Assembly: GCA_039619475.1 (NCBI GenBank)
Contig: CM077115.1
Span: forward strand, 514,310,815 to 514,374,814
Origin: Icerya purchasi
Lineage: Eukaryota > Arthropoda > Insecta > Hemiptera > Monophlebidae
Direction: 5' to 3'
DNA: 64,000 nt
Shown here: in pieces, positions 41,742 through 52,616 of the stretch
Layout of the letters: each line of letters begins with the position of its first letter
Position numbering within the stretch: position 1 is the first letter of the stretch
Position numbers and translations under genes: made by a program
The notes under the pieces: generated by a model
Told to the model about the DNA's origin: nothing
Seen by the model: only the letters and a program-made list of their open reading frames with translations
Database searches by the model: none

Positions 41742-42505
41742 CGTGTTATTAAAAAAAAAAATTTTTTTTTTCTTTGGCCCGGCGAGAAATCTGGCCACTA
41801 ACAACTTCTACAAATAAGCTAAACTAACAAATTAGTGTGTATAATTGAATCGAAATACGAGCAAAGAATATCGTTAGCAATAAAGTTCGAACACACATAG
41901 CCGCAATGATATGACATAGCCCACGAGTGCCAAAAAGGATAGAATATAAAATTAACACTGACTATATCACATCCCAAGTGCAACAGGCACTAGGGTGCGT
42001 CTGGATAGCAGTAGGTTAAGAATATAGGTTTAGAATCGAGTAATTAGCAAGGTAGTAGCAAGACTTCTGAAGATGTCAATTATTAGCTATCTTAGAATTC
42101 TGAAACCGGCCTTTCACCACTAAATAGTAATGCTGTCATTAATAATAAATTTGAACAAAACCACTACAATAGCATCGGTGTAAGATAATATGTAAGAAAT
42201 ATTATATGAACATCCTAGGAAGATTAACAAATTAAAGAAGCGACCTCTAGCATGCTCGTATTTATTACAGTTAATCAATAAATGATTGATACCCTCGGCA
42301 AAATTGAAAAATTGGTGAGAATCACAGAAACCCCGTAACTTTTCAGAGTGGTTACGATCGAGTGTGCTATCTATTGTTTGTTCGCGTTCGCGTCTTCCTT
42401 ATCAGCGCATTGTAATTGATAAACCGGTGAGACCGTTCTTTTATTATCTATTTATAAGATTACGATTTCGCAGAGTACTAACTATTCGTTAATTTCCACC
42501 AGCTG
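41742..42505. other. Unassigned intron 3 sequence
   Basis: No genes or familiar repeats. A short A/T homopolymer pair lies at 41749-41772. Confidence 0.4.
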
Positions 42506-45500
42506 TACTTTCTTCTTCTTCTTCTTCTTCTTCTTTGATTAACGTGCCGTGTACTGCCGCCTAGGCCAGAGGCACGGATAAGATGGAGTGAAATAGATTA
42601 GTGGTCTTGAGAAAACGTAGGAGGAGTTCAATTTTGTCGTGGCGGTCAGATAGGATTTCAGAAAGTTTGGACGACTGGAGAATTTGTACTCGGTATGAAT
42701 TATACTCGTAGGTTGGACAGCTGACGAGTAAATGTTAGATTGTGACAGGAAAATTGTAATTGGAACACAGTGGAATAGGTTGTCTGGACAAGAGGTGACT
42801 ATGAGTAATTTTGGAATGACCTAGGTGGAATCTTGTGACAACGATTTCATTCCTTCGATTGGTGAATAATGAAGTTTTCCATGGTCGAATAGTATCTCGA
42901 ATTGAGCGCAGCTTGTTCATGTTTAGGATGTTGGTCCACTGTTTTTGCCATGTTTGAAGTGATTTTTGCAGTATATGGACTTTTAGATCCATTGGCGGAA
43001 TTTCAGTGTTCGGTACTGGAAAGAACAATGAGCCTTCTTTTGCTGCAGTATCCGCGAATGAATTCCCCTGGATCCCAACGTGTGATGGGATTCATGCGAA
43101 CGAAACACGGATACTTGTACTACAAAGAATGCGAATAATTTCCTTGGCTATTGGGTGTTGGTGAGGAGAGTTGTATTTTTGAACTGATGTGATCGCGTTT
43201 AATGAGTCTGTACATATGAGGTGTGGGGAGTGAGGATCGGAAATTATTACATTTTCTATTGCAAGTTTTATAGCAAATCTCTCTTCTTCTTCTGATGTCA
43301 TACGCAGGCTTCTGCGCGTGGACGATCACTAATTGGCTAGATTTCCCGGTTGTTCGAGTTCCGCCGAAAGAATACTGAATAGTGCCAAAAGAGAGTAACG
43401 AAGAATAATTTTTTTATCGGATGCTATTCCACAGCCTGTGCCTCGAGGTGTTTTGGAGCCGTCAGTAAAAACTATTTTACAACTGTCATATTTGCTGATC
43501 ATGCATTGCTATGCAGAACGTAAAATGCTCGGATATGTTTCTCTTTTTGAGAATTGCTGGAGTTGAAGATCTTTGTCGAAATGCAGGTTTACCCGTGAAG
43601 GTGTTGGTGCTGTGGTTAGTAGATATGTCGGCGATAAAGTGAATTGCATCGAATCTAAGATTTCAGTAACTTGCTTATAAAGAGTGGACACCGATGTATA
43701 GGGTGATGGTCGAAGTGAGTTCAGCGAAGGAAGGTTTGTGTTTAAAATGTTCCGGTCTCGGTAAATATTGAGAGGAGAAATACCAGCTTCACAAAGAACG
43801 CTAACCGATGGAGAAGATGGAGAAGTAGGAAAAGCACCAATAGCGAGTCTCGCAGCAGTATGATGTATTGTATTGAGTGAGTTGATGATATTTTGATTAG
43901 CCGAAGAGTAAATTACAGCGCCATAGTTGAGCCTTGATTTAATCAGTGCTTAGTAGATTTTCAAAAAGGGGGAATGATCTGAGCCATACAATGTGCTAGC
44001 CAGTTTACGAATTAAATTTAGTTTTTTGGTGCAGCCTGTTTTTAGTTGGTTGATATACGATTTCCATATAAGTTTTTCATCCAAAATGATTCCTAAATAT
44101 TTTACGGTATCTGATGATGGAATGGTTACGTTGTTTAGTTGGACTGAAATTTCATGACTACAGCGGCGAACTCTGCAGAAATGAATAGCGGTAGTTTTCG
44201 TATTGGAGAAATTGAAGCCGTTGTGGACTGACCAAGCTTGTAATTTGTCGACTGTTTCCTGTAATATTGATATTCCGAGGGACAGGTCCGAACGGGAGAT
44301 AAATATAGCTAGGTCGTCTGCAAATAAGGATCATTGGACAGGCGGGTGTATTTGTTCTGGAATGTCGTTTATGGCTATGTTGAAGAGGGTAGAGCTGAGA
44401 ACGGAGCCCTGAGGAACACCGCTCTATAGATCATGTGGAGTCGATTTAACTGAGCCTAGTCAGATATGAAATTTGCGACTCGATAGGAAATTTTCGACGA
44501 AGTATGCTAGATGACCGCGAACTCCCCAGCCATGAAGAGTTTTTAAAAGTTTTTCTTTCCAAGTATTGCCGAAGGCTTTGGATATGTCAAAGAATATTGC
44601 CAGTAGGTGATTTTTACGAATAAATGATGTTTGTATGGACTGTTTGAGAAAAAGCAGCTGGTCGATCATTGATCTGCTCGCTCGAAATCCGCATCGTGAT
44701 TCGGTCAGGAGGCTGTTAGATTCGATAAGACATTGCAGTCGTGCGTTTATGATCCGTTCCAGGAGTTTGCAGAGAACACTAGTAAGCGAAATAGGTCTGT
44801 AGCTGTCTAATAACATTGGATTTTTATTTGGTATTGGAATCGGAATGATTTCGGCAGTTTTCCATGAGTCAGGGAACGTGTTCGTTGTCCAGATATGATT
44901 AAAAATTGATAGTAAGATAAGAATAGCTGGCTCAGGAGCATTTTGGATCATGTAAGCATGAATGCTGTCCGGTCCGATTGCAGTTGGTTTCAATTTTTTG
45001 ATATCTCGTTGTAATTCTTCGAGCGTAATAAGACAGTTGTAAGGTCCTTTATTGTCAGAGTAGAAATCGAGTCTTACGGAGGCGAGATTTCTTTTGTGAT
45101 TAAGCGCTTCTGATGAGAAATTCAAGTTGCTGGATTGAAAAGCTATAAATTTCGCGAACGATGAAGCTATTTCGTTTAAGTCTGTGCTGATATAGTTATC
45201 TAATTTGATGCTAGTGGGAATTGGTGAAAAATTTTTCCTATCAAGCCCTCGAATTTTTTTCCAGACTGTAGTGGTAGAGGTGAAACAGTTTATAGTTTGT
45301 ACGAATTTCTGCCATGAAATTCGTTTGGCCGGTTTTAAAGTGTATTGTGCTTTAGCGCGAAGTTTTTGGTAATTTACATGATTTTCCAGAGATGGAGCGA
45401 CTTTTAATTTTTTCAGTGCTTTTCTTCTATTACGTATAGCGGCGGAGCAATCTGAGGTCCACCACGAGACAGTGTTTTTACGTAAATGTGAAATTTTGGG

Positions 45501-45815
45501 AGTCATGGAATTCATGTGGTTTAGTTTGAAGATATGATATTGTAGCTCGGAAGATATAAGGTTTGGTTATTCTTAAGATGTGTTTCCTGCAGACATATTA
45601 TAGTTGGATCGTAAATATGGTAGATTGGATTAATTTGAGATCTTCTAAATGCCTATAAACTCCATTGCAGTTCCAGCTAATATATATTTGAAATCCATCC
45701 ATATCTTGTTCACATTTGGAAAAAAAAAAGATATTTCCTAAGGTGAAGGTTGGGCTCCAGTTGTAGGTGTACTGGAGTTCTGCAATTCTTTCAGCTTTTT
45801 CTGTACATGAACAGC
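42506..45815 (-). pseudogene. I-like LINE ORF2 with RNase H (copy A, endonuclease deleted)
   Basis: On the minus strand from 45815: the end of ORF1, the first ~60 residues of the endonuclease (45535-45715), then a jump to the linker WWTSDCSAAIRNRRKALKKL (45480). Reverse transcriptase: AIGPDSIHAYMIQ, SYRPISLTSVLCKLLERI, ESRCGFRASRSMIDQL, motif A IFFDISKAFGNTW, motif B GVPQGSVLSSTLFNIAIND and motif C SLFADDLAIF (near 44310). RNase H: FTDGSKTPRGTGCGIA (near 43460), ICTDSLNAI and WIPSHVGIQGNSFAD (near 43060). A few stops and frameshifts interrupt it (44415-44460, 43500, 43330). The 3' end is a (GAA)n repeat (42511-42534), the short-repeat tail usual for I elements. Confidence 0.85.
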
Positions 45816-46002
45816 CAGACTAAAAGGGTCGATTTGATATAAGTAAATATGGATATAATAAAAATGTCCTCAAGAAAAATATTAGATATTTCAGGCAATT
45901 ACAATATGGCAAGAAAAATAAACACAAGTTGAAACTGTTTGCGAAACATACATTTTTCCCAGATATAAAAATAAACGATAAACATTTTAAGACAAATTTT
46001 TG

Positions 46003-47660
46003 TTTTGAAGTGTATCGTGCTTTAGCGCGAAGTTTTTGATAATTAACATGATTTTCCAGAGATGGAGCGGCTTTTAATTTTTTCAGTGCTTTTCTTCTAT
46101 TATGTACAGTGGCGGAGCAATCTGTGGTCCACCATGGGACAGCGTTTTTATGTAAATGTGTAATTTGAGGAGTCATGGAGTTTGCGTGATTTACAATAAT
46201 ATTTGTGAACGATTGGACGAGATTTTTGGCGTCTGAAGTTTGACTGACTTTGAAGCTGGCGACTGATGGAAAGGTTGAGCTATATATTTTCCAATCTGTT
46301 TTGCGGTAGTTGTACTTTATGCCTTGAAATGGGGATATAGTTTTGCTATGCTTGTGGTAAACGATTACGGGAGTATGATCGCTTCCAGCGAGATCATCAT
46401 GGTTGAAGACTTCAAAACGTTCAGAATGGCTGGGGTGGTAATAATTAAGTCCAACATTGACCATGTCTTGTGAGAAAAGTTATGGTGTGTTGGATCCTCG
46501 GGATGTAGCAGAGCGATATTGTAGCTGGAAATAAGTTCTTCAATGATTCTTCCTCTAGAGTTGTAGCATGATCCACCCCAGAATGGGGAATGAGCATTTA
46601 GATCTCCGCAGATAAGAAAAGGACTTGGAAGAGCCAAAATGAGTTCGCTGATGTCTTCTGGAGTGATATTATCTCTTGGAGGTAAATATATTGAACAGAT
46701 AGTGAGTGGTAATAAAAGATATATGGTTGCTACAACAGTCTGTATAGTTGTCTGTAATTGAAGCTGATTGAAATTGAGGTAGTTTTTAACGGTTAAACTT
46801 ACTCCTCCGGATGCCCAGTTCGAAGAGCAGTTTTTTGATACGATATTGTAGTTCGGAAGATATAAAGTTTGGCTATTCTTAAGATGTGTTTCCTGCAGAC
46901 ATATTATAGTTGGATCATAAATAGACTGGATTAATTTGAGATCTTCTAGATGCCTATAAACACCATTGCAGTTCCAGCTGATACATATTTGAGGTACGTC
47001 CATATTTCGTTCACTTTTGGGAAAAATTGATGTTTCCTAAGGAAATGGTTGGGCTTCGGTCGCAGAGGTACTGGAATTTTGCAATCCTTTCAGCTCATCA
47101 CGCCGCCCAAATATTTTCCCGTCTCGCGTCCATATATACCGCCATCCTTTCTTCTTCAGATCGCGCGCAGATCGAAAAATCTTACTGTTATCAGAAGATA
47201 GATGCTCGTTTATATATATATATATATTTTGTTGCGCCAAAGCCATTGGTTTGGCAAAACCGACATCCCTTAGCACTGGACGTTTGCTGCAAGCATTTTT
47301 GAGTAACTCATTTTTGACCTGACGCCGAGAAAATTTCACTACTATATATATTGGTGTGTGTCTGGTTAGGAAATTTTGGCAGACGATGACAGGTACTCGC
47401 GTCATTTTTGCTCAGTTCAGGGCCAGTTTTAATCGCAATTTTGTCGAACAGTTCGTATAGCTTTTCATTCGGCAGCTGCGGTATGTTGCTGATAATAATA
47501 TTATCTTTCCGTGTGTACTGCTGCAGGTCTGAAACCTGCACACGCAGTATCCTGTTTGTCTGCGCAGTGACTCAACGATTACGCGTAGCTGGCCGTTCTC
47601 GCCGCGTAGCTGATCTATCGACCGTTGCATACATATTTCCACGTATATTATGAAATGTCT
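46003..47660 (-). pseudogene. I-like LINE, ORF1 end and endonuclease (copy B)
   Basis: Same family as 42506-45815. ORF1 remnants at 47037-47660 contain SIDQLRGENGQLRVIVESL (coiled-coil-like), DLQQYTRKDNIIISNIP, KFSRRQVKNELL and WTRDGKIFGRRDEL. ORF2 starts at 47003: ICISWNCNGVYRHLEDLKLI, IICLQETHLKNS, SGGVSLTVKNYL, FLICGDLNAHSPFWGG and MLDLIITTP. A frameshift near 46450 leads to LAGSDHTPVIVYHK and the WWTTDCSATVHNRRK linker. It stops near 46003, so reverse transcriptase and RNase H are absent. The order of copies A and B suggests two separate insertions about 190 bp apart. Confidence 0.82.
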
Positions 47661-49460
47661 AAGCAAGTATCTGATATGCCATGCGACCCGATTGACAACT
47701 CACGTTCTGAGTTTCGGGGTCAGAATGTGAAATGTGCGACCGAAAAACCTAAAACGAAATTCGGGACTTTTGAAACAAATAGAATTGCTACATGGAATGT
47801 ACGCAAACTAAGAGAAACTGAAAAACTTCACATTGTAGATCAGGAACTGACCGTCATAAAATAAAAATTTGTGGTTTATCAGAAACACATTATAACCAAT
47901 CAGGTCATTTCGAAGTACATCATTACAAAATATACTTCTCGAGTAGTAATAAACTCAACAGGCAGATGTAGCATTCATGGTGCACAAGGAAATTGATAAT
48001 ATAGTGAAAGGTTATTGAGTCATCAATGAACGCATTATTTTGATACGACTGGGGACTAGACCAGTTGGAATTATCTATTTAAAATATATGCGTCTATTGC
48101 GTGTGTTTCAGATGAATCGGCACAGTTATTTTATGATCAAGTAAGTGATGTACTTCGATTACTCCCACGACGTGAAATGAATATCGTCATAGCCGATTTT
48201 AGCGCCAAAATTAAAAAAGGACACCCTCAACAAACATGAAAATTATAAGAACAAAAGAGTTTCAAACAGCCATAGAAACGAGACTTACGAGCTACACGCA
48301 AAAGAACGAAAACATATCGTAAGAACAGAACCGGAACCAGCTAAAAGAACACATTAAAAGCGCTTATAAAAACTCACAACCGCAGGAAACACTGATTTTC
48401 AAATGAAATAATTGCTGCCATAAAAGAACGAAGAAACTTGAATCGAGGATTTGAAAACTACGAGGAAAAGAAGAAAATGTTAAACAAACAGATTGAAAGA
48501 CTCTGTCGAAAAGACAAAAACGAGCATATCTCCTTCATATGTGACGCAAATCAAAAAAGTGGGGATAAAATGGACATAATACTATTATATCAGAAAGTCC
48601 GATTGCTGGCGAGAAAATTAAAAATGAAAACCCAGGCAATTGAGGATGAGAATGGTTCATTATGGCAGAAACGTAGCGTAAGTACTGCGCTAACTTATAC
48701 AGCACAGAAAAAGTAGTTCAGGAAGCCCATGACAACATCTTAATGGATGAATTGGATCTATTCTGTTCGTAGAAGTCCAAAATGCTATAAACTGTTTAAA
48801 GCGGAATGAAACCCCCCGCCCTGATCACATTTCTGCGGAAGTATTTAAAATAGCGGATGAAAAAAGAGCACATGCTATACACACAATCTGCAATAACATA
48901 TGGAAATCCGGTATATGGCCAAAAGAGTAGTATCGGTCAACATATACATATTACTTTACATAAAAAGGGACCTCACAAAAAATGCGAAAATTACCGAACA
49001 ATATCATTAATTCCGCACGTTAATAAATTCATGTTAAAGATCATACATGACCGGGGTTATATAATCTAGTGCGTAACGAGATTCTATGGGAACAAGCGGG
49101 CTTCATGAAAGAAAGAGAGGAACTCAGGAGAAATTTTGGAACATGCGGCTATTAGTAGAAAAAGCACGTGAATACAACGTTGAAATGGTACTATGCTTTG
49201 TGGACTATAAAAAGGCTTTTGATTGTGTTTAATGGAGTAAACTCTGGCCGATCTTAATTGAAATGGGAGCACCGAGATATTTAGTATGCTTAACCGCAAA
49301 TCCATACAAGCATAGTACGTCAAAAGTTCCAATAAATAAAAATACATACTCGAATGACTTTTACCCATCACGACTCCACTGTTGTACACAACCTCTATGG
49401 AGAATACATAATGCGTAAATTTTTTTGGACTAATGATAACAGGGTTTCAGTCAGAAGAGT
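47661..49460 (+). pseudogene. RTE-like LINE (endonuclease to reverse transcriptase motif A)
   Basis: Plus strand with many lesions. Endonuclease start at ~47780 IATWNVRKLRETEKLHIV, then ICGLSETHYNQSGHFE, ERIILIRLGTRPVGIIYL and MNIVIADFSAKI (the GDxNAK block, degraded). The linker has many Lys codons (48240-48720). Reverse transcriptase includes KCENYRTISLIPHVNK (near 48990), a GLHERKRGTQ block and motif A VLCFVDYKKAFDCV (near 49195), then a stop. The YADD part is not found here. It may be related to the RTE fragment at 588-2640. Confidence 0.78.
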
Positions 49461-49560
49461 TCAAATCAAATCAAATCAAATGTTTATATTTACGAAAGAA
49501 TCTTCCGCAAATGTGCAATCATGCGTGAATTATGGTTACAACAGATAAGTGTACGAAAAA
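49455..49560 (-). repeat. 3'-end fragment with (TCAAA)n tail
   Basis: Minus-strand counterpart of the fragment at 29255-29352: a CGTACACTT block, then ATATAAACA and three to four TTTGA units (seen here as CAAATCAAATCAAATC). Confidence 0.5.
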
Positions 49561-50867
49561 AGTGTAACAAAACGAAACATGCGTATGCAAACAAAGTATG
49601 TATCATGATGAGACTGCAAATTAAAATTTAGCTACTATATCATAAAATAGACAAAAATAGAAATAAAATAAATCATTCAGAGCTGAAATAAAACAAATTA
49701 TTCATTCAGATAAATTACAATTAAAACTAAATCAATATATGCCAAAAATAAAACAAAAGAGAAAAAATAATACAAATAAATGAGCTATCATTTTTTGTTT
49801 TTCTCTTCTTTGTCTTTAGAAATTTAATTTTTATATTTCACTGTTAATTAGTTTCATTCATTTAATAAACTCCGCAACCAACATTATTCAATTTAACAAA
49901 TATCCCTTTTTTTCTTCATTATTTTAAGATCCCAATTCAAATTTAAACTACAGATCTTCCAAAGCAATTACAAAATTCGTACATAATGCAAAATAAAAAC
50001 AAAAGGAAATTAATACAATCCCAAAATAGCGGCAAAATAAACTTTTATTAAACGGAATAAAAAGAACGTTAGAAATAAAAGCAAATGAAAAGAAAGAGAA
50101 ATATAATTAATAAACGAAAAAGGCTGATTTTTCATATGTCTGAATAAGACATCCGTGTTTTTCGTCCTCTCAAAAGGCGATGTGAAAGCGAACGGATAAA
50201 ATGCCGAATGAATGAATTCACCACGCATCGTCAATTTTTTTAATAAGCGATTAGCCCGACAAATAATTGACTCAGTTAATAATAAGAATCAAGTTTATTT
50301 TTATTTACATCAATCATCAAAGAAACGGTACAGATTGAAGACAAGAAGTAAGACAACATAAAATTGAAAAAACACTCTAATTTTTGTTGTATGATTGGTT
50401 AAATATTGAAAGCAGTTCACATTACAGCTTACAAACTACTAATTTCACTTTTAATTTAAATTTATATAAATTTTACCCACAAGTTACTACAATATAATTT
50501 TCTTTACTTTTTGACATCAGATTACTTAAATCCCACAAAACTGTACAAATTTAAGGAACTCATTCAACGCGAAAGAATAATAATCGACTAATAACATACA
50601 AATAAGATACCATCGAATGTAACTACGTCATTTAATTTTGATAGAAGTATATGAAATACTAAAAGTGGAAAATGTGTTTAAAAAAATAAATGAAAGGAAT
50701 ACGAGTGACCTAAGAGCTAATAAAATTATATATCAATTTTTTTTTTTAGATCAAGCTTGACTGTACTTTAACAAGTTCTACGAGTATATAAGAGTGTATT
50801 GACAAAATTTTTCACATAGAAATTTATTTTTTAAACATTATTATTAGTTGCTTAATTATTAAATTCG
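49561..50867. other. Unassigned AT-rich intron 3 sequence
   Basis: Very A-rich to T-rich sequence with no coding signal or recognised repeat. Confidence 0.45.
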
Positions 50868-51055
50868 TTTTTTTTTTTTTTTTTTTTTTTTATATATAAG
50901 ATTGTATATGAGGGTTTCCATGTGCCGTGTTTAACTACTGGGGCTATTACAGCACATGGAGCCTACTTAAGGGGATTAAACGCGATAGTACAGATCGCTG
51001 CTCCGCATGTAAGCTAATACAGCTGCGACCGCGGGCGGAGCGTTTGACAGTATCG
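50868..51055 (-). mobile_element. LINE 3' UTR fragment with poly(A), minus strand
   Basis: A 24-T run (50868-50891) is followed by GTGCCGTGTTTAACTACTGG and GGCTATTACAGCACATGG, closely resembling the 3' end of the I-like LINE at 52536-52615. Only the 3' UTR was inserted. Confidence 0.65.
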
Positions 51056-51516
51056 TAGAACTAGACCAGCCTACTCTTTCTTCATATTCATGGTTTCTTT
51101 TACATCCCTCCCTTCGTCGTTCTGAAGTTGTTTCCATTGTTCGTATGCGCTTTGGCCATTCTTTGCTGCCTTCTTCCAGATTTCGTTTCTCCTTGATTTC
51201 TTCTCCACACTGTCCTCTCCATCCGGATGATGCAATTATTTGCGACGCTGATCACGTGTTCTTCCAGTGTTCATCCCTCTCGGTGGAGCGTTCTGCCTTA
51301 TATTCTTATTTGCTTAAGCTTGGACTTCCTACCCCTTATTGTGCATCCTATATCCTGTCCTTTCCTTCCCCACTAATTATTCCTGCTATTTGTTCCTTTT
51401 TAGTTAAAATCTCTGATCGAATCAAAATATAACCGACTTCTTTCCTTACCTTTTGTTTCTGGGTAAAGGTCCTTGGTTGACGAGCCCCAAAAAAAAAAAA
51501 AAAAAAAAAAAAAAAA
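51056..51516 (+). mobile_element. 5'-truncated RNase-H LINE with poly(A) (copy 5)
   Basis: The reading frame at 51145-51432 has RFGHSLLPSSRFRFSLISS, ICDADHVFFQCSSLSVER, LPTPYCASYILSFPSPL and FLVKISDRIKI, followed by a ~55-bp 3' UTR and a 29-A tail (51488-51516). It is the most intact C-terminus of this family in the window. The 5' edge lies back to back with the inverted 3' UTR fragment at 50868-51055. Confidence 0.78.
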
Positions 51517-52178
51517 CAACTAGAGGAAGTGGTGAAGTGCCATTTTCTAGATAGCCCAAGTTTATACTTCAATAAAAATGATTTTTTTTTTTTTTTTTAT
51601 TTACTTATTTAGATTTTTACTGCCTATATAGGATATATAATCTACTTAGTCTAGTTACAGTACGATACATAGTTTTATAAAACTAAGTGTAGCATTGTAC
51701 GTTTAAGAAATTTGATTATGTTATTGAGGTTCTTGATGTCCAAAAAAGCGAAATTTTTGAAGATCTTATTTTTATTTTTTTAAGGAATAAATTATAACCA
51801 TAAAAATTTAAATTTTGGAAACCTAATAGTTGCATTTCTATAATAAAACGGTTTATTTTAAAAATTTGAGAAAACACTTCCTATATTTATACTTTTCAAT
51901 TTTCTATAAACGAATGAAATGAGGAGAGTTCGTACCGAAAAATTGGAACAATTTAATTTTCGTTATTAGTACAATTTCATTTTTTTAACAAATGTAGTAT
52001 TTTTTACCACTAGAAGGTAAATCGGAAGCAAGATATTTCTTGCCAAATGTAGGAGGATACATAATAGAGCTGACACAGAAAATCTAAAACTTCAATTTCT
52101 ATTTAATTATATTTTAATAGCAGTAATTTTAAAATAATGTACTTGTGTGGTAATATTTCGGTGTAATTATTTTAATAG
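51517..52178. other. Unassigned intron 3 sequence
   Basis: A T-run at 51581-51599 may mark the poly(A) of another minus-strand insertion, but the adjoining 51600-51720 has no match I recognise. The rest is AT-rich. Confidence 0.4.
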
Positions 52179-52314
52179 ATTTTTATGAAACGGTTAAAAA
52201 CGCTATAGCTGCGTATAGTGAAACTTGCGTTAGGGAAATAATGACTGCAAATCAAGAGATAGAACTATTTCTGCAGGATGAAAATGGGAAAGAATATATA
52301 ACAGAACATTTCAA
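52179..52314 (+). CDS. S28 serine carboxypeptidase, exon 4
   Basis: 136 bp between TTTTAATAG| and |GTAGGT. With the single base from exon 3 it reads D-FYETVKNAIAAYSETCVREI, then LFLQDENGKEYITEHFK. This matches the helical cap region after the nucleophile in TSSP/K12H4.7-like proteins ('DFxEYxEVVxxSL...C...I'), with one Cys at the conserved position. It ends in phase 2. The in-frame TAG just after the donor supports the splice site. Confidence 0.8.
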
Positions 52315-52616
52315 GTAGGTTATCAATCAGAATTAAAGATTATTTATTCTTAAGATATCACATAAAAAGAACTTGTTTAAATAACAAGCGTTTAATAGCA
52401 CGCCTTTACGATTGATGTGCATGCGCAAACAATTCCTAATCGGAACATTGTAGAAAAGTTTTATTCATTTATTTGATAATGGAGCGGTTAAAAATTGCTT
52501 TAGTTTATTGATTCATTTTTTTTTTTTTTTTTTTTAATTCTCCTCCTCACCTTTTTTATATGCGCCGTTTGTAACTACTAAGGTTATTACAGCACATACG
52601 ATTATATGGAGGTAAC

